Source: Protea cynaroides
Taxonomy: Eukaryota > Streptophyta > Magnoliopsida > Proteales > Proteaceae
Length of the DNA stretch: 64,000 nucleotides
Direction of reading: 5' to 3'
Assembly: GCA_028583415.1 (NCBI GenBank)
Contig: CM053275.1
Coordinates: forward strand, 4,881,040 to 4,945,039
A program made the position numbers and the translations under genes. The notes under the pieces are model-generated. The model was not told the origin of the DNA, did no database searches, and was given only the letters and a program-made list of their open reading frames with translations. Shown here piece by piece: positions 35,066 to 47,169 of this stretch; position 1 is the first letter of the stretch; each line of letters begins with the position of its first letter.

Positions 35066-38000
35066 CTAGGAAGTGTCGTCTGGCTTCAGGAATTTGTAAT
35101 ATTCCAGTTGAGTCATCTCACCACCAGACACCGGATCAAACTGACAGCGATAGAAGCTGCACACCCAACAGATATCGTCAATTCTCCTTGGTGGCCATAT
35201 CATTCTAAAAAAACACATATCATATTGACCATTCTTAGACCATTTTCTCATCGACTGAAGGGTACCAAATATATCAGATGGATTTTTCGACCAAAAGTAC
35301 TATGTGAAATCTTTGGTTTTTTCCTCTTTTTCTATCCCTATTCCATAGGTAATAATTTAATTATAAATGAAAATGGACTTATGACTTAAAACAACATTAA
35401 AATAATTTTAATCATATATGAAAATGGACTTTATGATTTAGAAGTATAACATATAGAAAGCATTAAAATAAAATTTATTTCAACAAATATAGACATTTAG
35501 TACTAAAGGACTAAAGTAAAGGTTAATCGGTTTTAACAGTTCTAAATAGTCAATTTAAATGGTATCATTTTTAAAACCACAATCGAATCTTTTAATAACT
35601 GAGTGTTTGAATCAGAATTTCAACAATTTGTAACCTCACCTTCCATCCATGCCAAGAATAATAATTGTATTCTTTTGATGGCCAAAAGCAACAATATACT
35701 GAGAATCTTCATGTAGGCGAAATTGTGCAACTGACCATTCTGAGCTAAAATACTTTGGCAAAACCCCTGCACGTAGAAAATGCAACCTAATTTTAGGAAA
35801 ACTTTCAGCTTCATTGGTTGACTCTCCACCAAGAAGGGGGAAAACAAGCCAAGCAACATCACTGTTGTCATACTTCAGTCTTCTGTGCTCACTTAGGTAA
35901 ATATCAATTAAAAAATGGTAGAATACAAGCAAATCATTCTCCTACGAGAAAAAAAAAAAGAGGAGAAAGAAAGGACGCCTACTGCAGTCAAACTAAGAAT
36001 ATACCGCGATGGTTCTCAGTTTAGAGTAGAGGTAACATAAAGATTAACATGGGTTTCTAAGGCAGGATCACCTGATCATAATTCATAATACCAATCCAAC
36101 AGGCGCATTTAATAACAATTTTTAAAAAATTCTATTAAAATGATATAGTAAAAGAGAAAACATGTTACCTTTAATGAAAGAGAGAGATGATCCAGTTGAT
36201 GGGGCAACATTATTGGACCCAGATACACTGTGTGTATTATCATTTCCTGGAGATCCTGAATTAACCTTGAGGCTGAAGACGTGAACTGTGCCCTTGTCAC
36301 TTGACACAGCTAGCCACTGTGCAGTAGAAGAGAAAGCCAGGCTGTAGATCTCTGCTCTATCAGCACCCCTACGTACCTGAATCATATATACGTGTACATA
36401 GTATAAGGAAAGGTGCAGAAAGTATGTCAAAAGGTTACCAGATTATTAAGACAAACATTTGTAAGTTTGAACTTCCAAAGGAAATAACACTAAAACAGAA
36501 AAAGCTGCCAAAGTTATCCATCCAAGTCCATGAGGGCTCCACGTGATGAGTTTACGTGTGGAACTATCTAACTTCCAGCCTCACTGTGTGGCATATGATC
36601 CCCTCACTGTTTATCCTTAAGTTGAAAAGTTTAAAATATTCTACACACTTTCTGTCTTCTTCTTTTCTATTCATTCTTTCTTACTTGTTTTTTTTTTGGT
36701 TGTTGTTTTTTTTTTTTTTTGGGGGGTCCAGATGTGCTTCCAGATGTCTAGTAAGAGTAGACTCTTGTCTACAAAAGTAACCCATTTGGAATCATGTCTG
36801 CAAAAACTTAGCCTAAGGGTGTCAATAACCGAGGATTGACCAATGCCATATAACTGGAAATGCAAATCTAAAATTTAAGATTTACAGCAGTAAAAGGCCT
36901 ATATTTCAAGTAATCCACTAAAACTGTGTTGATAGTTTACTTTAGAATACAAAATCAAAGTTAGAAAAAATTTGAAAAACTTCAGAATTTTGCCTTCAGT
37001 TTATAAAACAAGTCTGCTAACAATGACCTAATTAAAACAATTAAAAAAAGGACCATGGATAACCATACCAAAAATAATTGAACTCAAAGGTACCAACCAA
37101 AAAGATGCTTGATCATAGACTACAATCATAGCCACATCACCAGTTTGCTGTTACAAACTCAAAACAACATAGTTCTCACAATACAAGCGCTGCATATATA
37201 GTATCGTTATAAGATAGTACAAGACAAACAACAGAAGACAAAGCAAAAGATACCAGTAGACAGTAATCTATATGATTAATAAAACAATAATGAAGTGAAC
37301 GTTACTCACCAAATCATATGGATAAATAAGTGGTTCTTTAGGAAGGATACATTGATCATTTCATCTTTGTGAAAAATATTTGCATTTTGTTTTTTGATAA
37401 TTAGCCAGAAAATTAATTTGTAAGTTGCGACAATGGAAAAGAGATAAAAGAAGAGGGAAAGGAAAGTTGTAGACTTCTCCCTCTCTCAAACTGTTATTTA
37501 CAATATGAAAAAAGGAAAGGCAAGGACTGGAGTCGGCAGACTCAGTCCTAACGTTACAATAGAACTATGAAACTAAAAAGATAAAACTTTACTACCAAGG
37601 CTAGGTGACACCGAGACAACTACCGAAACTTAACAAAATATATTGTAAGCAAAACTATACAATATCAAAACAGAACTAAATCTCCTTAAAAGAAGCAAAA
37701 ATAAAGCCATGAATGTATTTACATGTGTGAATGCAAGTCCGATCTTTTCCTTCTCTATTCCAGTTTACAAGTTTTCTTCCCTTTCAGAGAGCCAACACAC
37801 TAAAAGTGCTTCAATGACCACACCCATCTTTGGAAGAAAGTGGAAGGAGTCCTTAAGACAATTCTATTTATCCTTTTTCAAAAGGGCCACAGCTCAAAGA
37901 AAACCATGACCCGCTCTAGGTGTTTCCAGCAGGCTCAATATTTAATCATCAGAGCCCAATGAATTGGTGTGCCTGTACATGAGATTTAGTAATAGTAATG

Positions 38001-41000
38001 AGTTGAACAGGCAAACAAGATTCAGAGTAGGACAACTAATTCCTGCATCTCAAAAGAAATTTCTACAACTTTTTGTTAGGATGGGTAGAAATTTCTACTA
38101 AGTGGAGCCCCTGCTTCCTACTGCTCGGTGGAATTGAAGGGCGAAGATGGAGGAAGCAATTCCAATGATGACAAGAAATCTCTACATCATCAAAGATAAA
38201 TCATTGGCCATTCATGTCTGTTTCCAAATTTAGCACCATTTTAAAGCAGACCAGTTAAAGAGCGAACTGAAAAATGCTCCTTTAAAAAAAGCCCCACCGC
38301 CCCCACCCCCCCCACCTCGGCGCCCCCACAAAAAAAAAAAAAAAAGACAAGTCTCAAATTTACTATGGCCAGTGAAAATGTCTCAAAATATTATTGATTA
38401 CAGATACCAGGAAAAGAACTCTATCCTCAAAACAATTCCTCCCAAACACCCTCTACCTGATAGACTGTAAAACCATCCTCCAAAGGATACTATCAGCAAA
38501 GCAAAAGTCCGACTGAAAGTGATCAATGGATATCCATTAAAAGAAAAATAAGAATAGTAGAATCATTACATTATTCATTTAAAGTAAGGATGCCAAAGAG
38601 ATGTATTTGGGTAGTAAGGGTTTGAGAAAGGAAGCATGATAGCATGGTAGAGAAAAACAAAGAGGTGAACATTAAAGTTGATTGTAAATATAATAAAAGG
38701 GAAGATAATGATGCAGCCAGCCAACCAATACGAACTGTCCGGGACTGTGAAAAGTACTGTTCAATAGTAAATTGGAGAAAGGGGAAAGTTTTCCTTGACC
38801 GTAGGTGAAGGAAGCCAGCAGACAAAATCATTAACGATCTGCCCCCTGTACACGAATTATCGAAACTACCCACCCCACTGTACTCAAATCTCAATCTAAC
38901 GCCTCCGAGCCCATGGCTAAAGAGATTCCTCTTCACCACCATGGGTGAAGGATCTAGTTCTAGTTTGGACTGGTTATTGCATTACACTACAATCTTTTCA
39001 AAGGGTAGACACTGATATTTTAAAACAAGGTTGGACCTAAAGAATAATGAGTTGCCTTTTGATGATAAAAATCAAGGATTTATTTATCTACTCTACGCAG
39101 AAATCTTGTTTACGACATTACTATAAATATGCATTGCCTAAGTGTACCACCATTTTGTGCGTATTAACGGTGTAACAACCTGAATTACAACGACGAGAGT
39201 GAAGACTCGTTACCTCAAAACTAAGAGAAAGAGCATACTACCCACAAAGAACTGTGAAATGAAAATTATATGATTGTGAAATGAAAATTATATGATCAAA
39301 TTATATGAAAACAAGCAGTAGCACTTAAATGGAACAATAAAAAACCATAAACATTGCTACCCAAGGCAATGTCTTATTAATTCTCCTAAAGGCCATGAAA
39401 GTCGCAGTCACCAAGGGCGGTTGGTCAGTGTGTCTTTCCAGGGAAGAACCCCCCTGTCTTAGCCTGCCTTGCGGTATTGTTAGTGGAATGTGGTAGGTGG
39501 CTTGTGCAACTGTACCGGTATGAAGCTATCGTATCGCTACCTGTGCTTTCAAGGGCAGTGGATAGGGCAATGGTCATATTGGGCTAGCTTGAACTCCCGG
39601 CTAATGGGCTCAAATATTGGCCTGTTGCGTGGTGAAGGAGTGGAACGTAATGAGGGTCTAAGCGAGTGACCGATCTCGCATTGGGCATATTGAGTCGAAC
39701 GGGTTCAAGGCTCCTACACTCGCCTTCCTGTGTTCGTGCTCCTTGATCCGTGTGGATACTCTGGAGGCTTTCTCATTCATTTCCTTCTCTTGTGAGTTTT
39801 GGTTACATTTCACAAGGATATTTAATATCTTGGGACCAATTTTAGGTAGATCCAGAGGTTTTGGCATTCCGGAAATCCAATAATGACTAAGAAAGACTCA
39901 AGATGTAGTTTCAAACTATAGCCTGAATTCTGTTGATAGAACGCAACCTCAGGACATCTGTAGATCATTCTAAAGATTCCTTGGAGCTTCTTGTAGTCTG
40001 TGGGATATTATATTTTACTGGTGCCAATTTGATAAGAGTTTCTCTGCTAGATTTCTGAAAAACAATTGTTTGGATCTAATCGGGATTAAGTTTTCTTTTG
40101 AGACCATTCTGTTTTTCTTGTTTAGGATCCAGCCTAGTGGTTCTGTCGTAGACAGTGAGGGTTTTATTCTGGCGCTTGACTTCCTCAAATTCCCTCACAT
40201 TTCAATGAGCTATGCCACTTTTCCGAGATTACTTTCCAGCAATTAGAATACAAGAATACAGGGAAAACTAATGAACCGAAGAAAAAGTTAAATTTCCACA
40301 TACCTCTTGAATAAGAGCCCCATCCAACGTACTGAATATCCGAACGAGCGTGCCCTTGCTGCTGGCTGTAGCGAGCAATCTACCATCCTGTGTAAGAGCG
40401 AAACACGCAATCGTCGAGGTATGAGCCGTGATTAAATTTGTTCGCTTCGACACATAATGCACAACCCTAATCTGACCCTTCAGCTGCCCTGGGCAAACCA
40501 AGATATGTGAACCCGACCCCTGTGACACCGCACAAAGCCCCTTGGGATTAGCAATCGTCTCAATTTGGTCCAACAGATTCAGGCCCGCAATATTGTACAC
40601 CAATATCTTTTGCTCCAAAACCACAACAATACGATCACGACGAAGCCGGACAGCGCGGACCTCAGATCTAAATGACAACTCGCCGATGCACCGGCTCTGT
40701 TGATCGTCCCAAATCATGACTTTGTTGATCGGGTACTGCGGATCAGGTCCGCCCCCTACAATTACAAAAATATTGGACAGAAAGAGCATCTCCACAACAC
40801 CAATACCACCTCCATGATCGAAGTCTCTCCGGAAAATTTCGCGAAAGGGATCGCAGTTGTAGATCCGGAATCCCTGATCTGTTCCCGCGGCAAAGCACGC
40901 ATGGTCCTGATTGAAAGAGAGGTGGAGGAGCGTAGGGACGGAAGATAGCGACGTAGACCGATTATCATGGAGACTGGGATTGGCGGTAGGAATTTGTACA

Positions 41001-41320
41001 GGAAAGATGGTATAAGGTGTGTCGGAATTGGATGAGGTTTCTGAATCTTCGTATTCGCTAGGCTTTTCAACGAAAGAATAAGTGTGAGTCGATAAATAGG
41101 AATCGGAAGAAAGAATTGAATCTTTATCTCTATCTTCGACGTGCTCTTCGGCTTCAATTCTTTGTTGTTGCAGAGCGGAAGATGGCTCTCCTGCAATCTG
41201 AGATTGGTCAGAGATTGTGGCGCGTTCGATCGGAGGAATAGTGAGGAAATTTGAATCAGGGTTAGGGTTTGGATCAGGGAGCGGCCATGGAGGAGAAGGA
41301 CAGGTGGAGCGATCCGACAT
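35066..41320 (-). CDS. ATG18A: Autophagy-related protein 18a, copy B (PROPPIN, WD40 beta-propeller)
   Basis: Four exons with the same structure as copy A: 41320-40304, 36376-36169, 35766-35640 and 35156-35066 (TAG), in phase, 480 residues. The last three exons are the same lengths as in copy A (208, 127 and 91 bp). Exon 2 differs from A at only three residues, exon 3 at one and exon 4 at one, so both are probably under constraint. VRRG is at 340-343. The start at 41320 (MSDRSTCPSPPW) is preferred over an in-frame ATG at 41380 because it aligns with copy A. Intron 1 (3.9 kb) holds the shared solo LTR and an organelle-like insert. Two MITEs sit within 450 bp upstream of the start, so its promoter differs from that of copy A. 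Role as for copy A; redundancy or division of labour cannot be told from sequence. Confidence 0.93.
37426..37635 (-). repeat. Solo LTR in intron 1 of ATG18a-B
   Basis: Orthologous in position to the LTR at 25893-26113, with TAAGT at the left edge (37421-37425). The right duplication has decayed. Its presence in both units means insertion and recombination preceded the segment duplication. Confidence 0.8.
39416..39741. other. 326-bp organelle-like insert in intron 1 of ATG18a-B
   Basis: Copy A reads CCCCAAG-CTTTGATCCG; copy B reads CACCAAG, then about 326 bp, then CTTGATCCG. The insert is clearly more GC-rich than its surroundings, has no inverted ends and no target duplication. Its style (GGTTCAAGGCTCCTACACTC, GTGACCGATCTCGCATTGGG) recalls plant mitochondrial non-coding or group II intron DNA. 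That origin is a guess from composition and the blunt junctions; no gene was identified in it. Confidence 0.45.
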
Positions 41321-41479
41321 GATTGTTTTGAAGGCAAATGTCAAATGGGAAACAGCTTGTCGGTATCTTGACGTCTTCACTTTATTTCCGCTTGCCGGCT
41401 TTCCATTTAAATCAAATGTGGAACAGCTTATGGAAAACCAAAAAAAAAAAGGATAAAATTTTCATCCTGCCGTGTTCAT

Positions 41480-41681
41480 AGGACTCATAACTTTGGAAAA
41501 AGATACACTGTAGTGAAAGAAACTGTGTAGTGAGGATCTCAATCACTCAAAATGGATAGATACGTATTTCGATCCATTCAAAGTGTATCGAGATACATAC
41601 AGATTCACTTTGAATGGATGAGATACTCACTATATCTCACTATAGGGATAGCGTCACTATAGAGGATCTCAATCCCATAAC
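41480..41681. mobile_element. MITE in the ATG18a-B promoter, absent from copy A
   Basis: Inserted about 160 bp upstream of the start codon. Copy A reads GTCATGCCAG without interruption, while in B TCAT lies on both sides of about 200 bp. Inverted motifs include CACTGTAGTGA facing TCACTATAGAG, and GATCCATTCAAAGTG facing CACTTTGAATGGATG in the middle, so the whole can fold back on itself. Confidence 0.6.
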
Positions 41682-41764
41682 TCATGCCAGTTGAACAGGG
41701 TTCAAGGGTTCTTCATGCTGCCAGTGTAAGAAATCACCATGCCATCATAATTTTATTTTTTAAA

Positions 41765-42889
41765 GAGAAATTTACCTAGACTCTTTTTTGACAATTAGTT
41801 TACTATACAAAATTATCCACTCTCAACAAAAATTACATGAACTATTCTTAAAATAATATTTTATAACACTATAATCCACATTAAACGTTACAAATTGATG
41901 AAATTTTTTTAAGACAATACTATCTTTACTCAATGTAAAACTACATAAATATACCATCATCTATCTTTGGAATAAGGTCTCTCCAAGTTCTCCAACCTGC
42001 AATTGCAGAACTTGTGAAAGCCTCATTACTAAGGGTGTCAAAAATGGGCCCGGCCCGGTAGCACCGACCGAGCCGGCCCGATATAACCCGAACCTAGCCC
42101 GGACCGAACCTTAATGGACAGGTTTCGGTCTTGGCTTGTAAAGTCCGACACCGTTTCAGCCCAAACCGAAATCAGACCGAACCAGCCCGTTAAAAAGCCC
42201 GAACTAGCCCGAACCAATAATACCTAACCTGAACACCGGTAAGGTCGATCCGGGCCCAATTTATTAATTTTAATGGTTTTAAATTTTGACGGATTATATT
42301 ACACTGTTATAGTTCACTTCTTGATCTGAAAGATTATAAGAATTTATAGTTGAAAAGAGTATGTTAATTGTTACAATTTACTGAATTACATGCATATAGA
42401 AAGAATGATGTTAATTTTATAGATAGAAATAATAAAATAGACTATACTGATAAGCTTGATAAGCCCGGTCTGGACCGAACCAGTCCGAAATCACCTCAAT
42501 AAGCCCAGCCTGATAACAAACCAACACCGGACCAGCCCGATAGTTATTGTGTCCAGCGCAGCCCAACCCAGTCCGAACTCTTAATGGACATGTTTTGGGC
42601 TGGGTTTATAAAACCCGACACCGATTCAGCTCGGACCGAAACCGACTCGGACCGGCCCGTTGACACCCTTACTCATTACAGAGATAGACAATGGTATATT
42701 TATGCAATTTTACATTGAGTAAGAGTAGTATTGTTTTAAAAAAAATTCTAAATTTCTTCGATCAGTTTTTAACTTCTCGTGTAGATTATACTATTATAAA
42801 ACATTGTTTCAGGGAGAGTCCGTGTATTATCAAGAGATGATAGTTCTATAGTAAACCAATTGTCATTAGGGTGTCTGAGTAAATTTTTC
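41765..42889. mobile_element. Mutator-like non-autonomous element, 1125 bp, with perfect 9-bp target duplication
   Basis: It is flanked by TTTTTTAAA at 41756-41764 and 42890-42898. The ends GAGAAATTTACCTAGAC and, inverted, GAAAAATTTACTCAGAC continue into similar inverted sequence (TGACAATTRGTTTACTATA). Unit A has the unoccupied site TTTTTTAAATAATTCATG at 29789. It has no transposase and is interrupted by the hAT element at 42030-42671. It lies about 445 bp upstream of the ATG18a-B start codon. Confidence 0.85.
42030..42671. mobile_element. hAT-type non-autonomous element, 642 bp, nested in the Mutator-like element
   Basis: Perfect 8-bp target duplication CTCATTAC at 42022-42029 and 42672-42679. 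Terminal inverted repeats are TAAGGGTGTCAA and TTGACACCCTTA. The subterminal parts are rich in CCCGG, GGCCCG and CCGAAC motifs, while the middle is AT-rich. There is no coding region. Confidence 0.9.
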
Positions 42890-42898
42890 TTTTTTAAA

Positions 42899-43440
42899 TA
42901 ATTCATTTCATGTGTCAAAAATAGGATTGCCACGCATGGATACAATAAAATTATATTTTTAAATAATAAAAAGTCTACTCAACCATTACATCAATCCGAT
43001 TTTTAAAAAGTGAAGTATCGGTCTAAACCAGATGATACCATCCAATCTCGATTGAAATCCAATCAGAATCGTCAATGGGAGACCCAAAAAGTCAGGAGGA
43101 GAGAATGTGTTATACATGCGAGAGGGCATTGGAATTCTTTAATCACTATTCTTTGATTGCAAATAAATAAATAAGATGGGATGTAGTTTGGTTTCAATTC
43201 TAATTCTCATATAAACGGCGTTTCAATGCACGAGACTCCCGCTACTACAACATCTGAGAAGGGCAATATGTACCCAGTTTCACCACCGTAACACGGAGAG
43301 ACTGTTTCCATGTTGACCATCAGGTTGCAATATTACAGCATTATCGACACTCACAAGGCTCGTCCTCTATTTCTCATATACGACAAGTAAATAGAATTGG
43401 GTTTGGATTCTTTTCATATCCAATTAAATTTGGTTAAACC

Positions 43441-43485
<45 letters not shown>

Positions 43486-46166
43486 TTCCCAAACATTAAC
43501 CATGCATCGGAGTCTGATCTTCTCAAATGGACTATTTGCCACGGACAAATGTTTCAATTATTCGAAATTTTGGATAGACAGAATTACTTACATTACTCAC
43601 ATTACTCACATGTATCTTATGTCAAATTTGATGATCTATTTTAATTTAATTACCTATCATGTATGAGTTATATTATTCAAATATTGGACTTTTTCAAAAA
43701 TATTATAAAATTTTAAATTAATTTAAAAAAAAATAGTTGTGAATGACTGGTTGTCATGATCATGACTGTAGATTACTTTTAGAAGTATTTTAATATAAAT
43801 GTCATAAAGTTGATGATAGCATCAAAATTTCATTTTATTGGGGGTTAAGAATAGGAAATAAGTATTGGCAGACAATTTCTACAGCAAAATATTCGATTTT
43901 ATATGTTGATCAAGCAAATTTTTTTTCCCCACATATAAAAAAAAAAAAAAAAAAGGAATAGTCAAATTGGTCTAGCAATTCACCCCATAGCAAGATAATG
44001 CCATAGACAACATAAAGTTTCGCACCACCCATTGAATGCTTCTAGGTGATAAAAAAAATATTGGGTGAAAGAAACACCTCCTAAAAAAATATCTTACAGG
44101 CAGGATTCTTTGAATGGAGTTATTGCGTGTACCCATCAATGAGTGCGAGTGAAAGCAGATCCATCAATAAGAGAACGGAGGAGGAGAGAGACAATCTAAG
44201 AAGAGCGATAAAGGAGATCAAGTTGGTGTAACTTTCACTCTGTTCGGAAAACCTTTTCCCATATCTTGAACATCCCAATAATACAATTCATATATAGAAA
44301 ACACTTTATTTAATTTCTATTTATTTTATATCATCCAAACACCATAATATCCTGTACCCCCTTTATTATAATTTTTTTTTTGCTTATTTATGTATTTTAT
44401 CAAGCATAATACCCCGGATTTAATGAAAAGGAAAAAGGAGTTCGACTTTTATGGGGTATTTCAACACTTCAATGGTGGTTTTTGAAAGTAGTACTATTGC
44501 TTTTTTTATTATTATAAAATCCAACAATTAAAATGTTTTTAAGAAAACTGGTTATAAGACAATTTTAGTAAGAAAATATAGAAGTAACATCACTTTTAAA
44601 GCAAAGTTAATGTATACATTGTGTATAAATATAATCCGTATTAAATGCGATCAAATGGATACCTCAATGCCAAAACTTCTCTGAAAACGAACCAATGATA
44701 AAAGAATCTCTCATGCATGAACCCCTTTCCTTAACTTTGTTGCCCTTTTATTCTGTTATTTCAAATGTGTATTCAAAGAGTATACAGAACAATAATAGCT
44801 GATTATAGATAAGGAAGTTTAATGTTTTCAAAAATCACCAGACAAATATGGATTAATAAATTCTATGATTTTTTAATTTAAACCATTAAGAGTTGGGAGA
44901 GTGTGTCCTACTGCTTAGAATATTAGTACTAATAGAGACTGACCAACTGCCACCAATAGTTCCATATAAACAATGAAGACTGACCAACTTCCACCTATAA
45001 TACTTACACCCCCAAAAAAAAAAAAAAAATAGATTAAATAAAAAAAAAACCTTCCAGCTATAGTACCTATTAAAAAAAATCCACCTAAATTACATATAAG
45101 GACCTGAATATCATCTCCGCCGCCCATAACAGCCCCCACGATGTTTTGAACCATAGTTGGAAAATTATGATCCACATAGTTGAATCTCTTTGTGGTTGAA
45201 CATTCAAAGTGGGTAGAGAAAAAAATCTTCCTACATTTTATTACAGTATTTCTATAGCAGTAGTTCACCTCCACATGTGTATTTTTCATGGAATTCTATC
45301 ATCGTCCATGTTCAATGAATCTCATATTCAAAGTCTCCCACCTGGGGTTGCAACCCCTGCAGCCGTGCAGCCACTGCAACTACTTCTGGGCCATTGAGAT
45401 CTCACACTCACACCTCATGAAGGGAAGGACTTGGATTTCTCTACACTTGTGGGTAGGGTTTCGAATGGGAATCTCTTCACTTGTAAGTTATGGGCTCAAA
45501 TAGGACTAAAAAAACAGGATTATGAGAGAGAGATGAACATGTAACCGGGGGATGGGAATCTATCTCTCCATTTGTTAGTTATGACTTATGAGGTTCGGAT
45601 GGGACTGCAAGAACAGGATTATGGGAGATAGATCAACATGTAATTGGTATCGGATTGGTTTGGTTTCGACATGGATCGATAACCGTGTCTCAAGAACAGG
45701 AAGAGTAGTTCCCAATCAACAAACAAGTACATAATAATAATTAAATTTCACGACCAGTAAAGAAAAACTTTCTCCATTTTTTTTTCTTGGGTATTGAAGA
45801 TGGGTTCTTATGAGGTTTTATGCCCATCTTATCGCATTTAATACAGGTCTCTACAAGCCCTGCAAATGCATGATCGTATAGATAAGCTTCAGTTTTGCCA
45901 TTTCCTTCTGCAAACAATAATTACGGCGGAGATGAATTTTCTGATCGAAGGAATCGATTAAATTTCAGATATTCTTCGAAGAAAAAGAATTTATACGCAG
46001 ACAGGGAGGAGGAAGAAGACGAAGAAATAAACGAAAATCTAGGAAGTGATCAACCAAATTCTGTGGAACTGAAATTAATACAAATGAAACTGTAACGTTC
46101 GCAAAGCACTAACCACTTACATACAGAGAAAGAACAAAGTTTAAAACGAAAGGGGAAAAAAAAAAT
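42899..46166. other. Right part of unit B and SRC2 3' flank
   Basis: To about 44760 this aligns with 29800-31360 of unit A and contains poly-A runs (43443-43482, 43938-43955). 44760-46166 is unique, AT-rich and without a supported gene. A short plus-strand frame at 45895-46095 with an EEEEDEE stretch lies right after the SRC2 stop and is more likely the antisense of its 3' untranslated region. Confidence 0.5.
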
Positions 46167-47087
46167 TCAGAAACCGCCGCCACAACCACCACCACCACAA
46201 CCACCACCACCACAACCACCACCACCACAGCCACCACCGCCGTCTGATATAATATCCCCAATCAAAAGCCCTCCAAGCGCTCCTCCCAGCAATCCAGCAC
46301 CCAATCCCATCCCAAACTTGTTATTCTTCTTCTGCGGCTGCTGCACAGGCGGATACATGGAACCCTGCGCCGGTGGATAACCATACCCTGGTGGAGGAGG
46401 CTGGTATGCGTACGCCCCCTGCGGCGGATATCCATACCCAGCCACCGGCTGCGGATATCCCTGTGGCGGCGGTGGATATGCTCCCTGTGGCGGCGGTGGA
46501 TAAGCTGCCTGCGGCGGCGGTGGATAAGCTGCCTGCGGCGGCGGTGGATAAGCTCCCTGTGGAGGATATACACCGCTAGATCCAGCTGCTGGGTAAGCCG
46601 AACTGGTTCCTGCGACAGCTGGGTAAGCTGTAACAGGTTCACCTCCTTTGGATACAGCCGGCGCCGAAGGGGTGACTCTATCGCCAAGCTTATATGATAA
46701 ATTCAATTGACCTTGAGCTTTACCAGAAGGTTTCCTGACCTGATAACTGACGTGTTGAGCAGATTTACCATCACCGCTATCGAGTAGCTCCTTGACAGGG
46801 ACGTGCACTTCACCGATTTCTTTATCGCCGCCGATACTGCGTTCACAACGTAGTTGAAAGACGAGGACAAGACCACCATTCCGAGCAGCGGCTTCATCGA
46901 TGTTGAATCTCATATGAAAATTCCAAGAAGGGCTTGTTCCTCCATCTTTGTCAATCGGGGTTTTCTGCTTCGTACGAGAATCGCCGGAGAGACTAACAAC
47001 TACGTAGACATCCATCCTGCCGAAGAGATTAACATCTTTCAGATGTTTGGCAGAGATGATGTTGAGTTCTAACGGCCTGTATTCCAT
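46167..47087 (-). CDS. SRC2: SRC2-like C2-domain protein with proline-rich and glycine-rich tail
   Basis: A single exon of 306 residues (ATG at 47087). Residues 1 to about 125 are a C2 domain (MEYRPLELNIISAKHLKDVN, then MDVYVVVSLSGD). A Pro/Tyr-rich region with repeats of AYPPPPQ follows (about 150-255), then a hydrophobic glycine-rich stretch GLGAGLLGGALGGLLIGDII, likely membrane-associated, and a terminal CGGGG repeat tail. SRC2 (soybean gene regulated by cold 2) proteins bind calcium and phospholipid, are induced by cold, and in Arabidopsis interact with the NADPH oxidase RbohF (family knowledge). The repeat-rich C terminus is encoded by GC-rich DNA unlike its surroundings. The symbol denotes the family, not a proven orthologue. 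Confidence 0.88.
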   Translation of the reverse strand: MEYRPLELNIISAKHLKDVNLFGRMDVYVVVSLSGDSRTKQKTPIDKDGGTSPSWNFHMRFNIDEAAARNGGLVLVFQLRCERSIGGDKEIGEVHVPVKELLDSGDGKSAQHVSYQVRKPSGKAQGQLNLSYKLGDRVTPSAPAVSKGGEPVTAYPAVAGTSSAYPAAGSSGVYPPQGAYPPPPQAAYPPPPQAAYPPPPQGAYPPPPQGYPQPVAGYGYPPQGAYAYQPPPPGYGYPPAQGSMYPPVQQPQKKNNKFGMGLGAGLLGGALGGLLIGDIISDGGGGCGGGGCGGGGCGGGGCGGGF

Positions 47088-47161
47088 ATTTCAGAGAAAG
47101 AAAGATCAGAAAGAAATCCAAAACGAACAGATCGAGGAAACGTTAGTCGCTCCGATGACTG

Positions 47162-47169
47162 TATTTATA
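47162..47169 (-). promoter_or_regulatory. TATA box of the SRC2-like gene
   Basis: TATAAATA on the minus strand lies 75 bp upstream of the start codon, which would give a leader of roughly 45 nt. Confidence 0.55.

Larger units (their letters stand above)
32325..44760 (+). repeat. Segmental tandem duplication, unit B
   Basis: The second unit of the tandem duplication, in the same orientation as unit A. It is longer than A mainly because of insertions at 33385, 39416, 41480 and 41765. The right edge near 44760 is judged from weak similarity of the flank to 31290-31360. Confidence 0.85.

Noticed and set aside
45895..46095. Short acidic frame (EEEEDEE) next to the SRC2 stop codon
   Set aside because: Located where the SRC2 3' untranslated region should be and on the opposite strand; no homology seen.
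46262..46687. Arg/His-rich open frame overlapping the SRC2-like gene
   Set aside because: It is the alternative reading of the repetitive proline-rich coding region.
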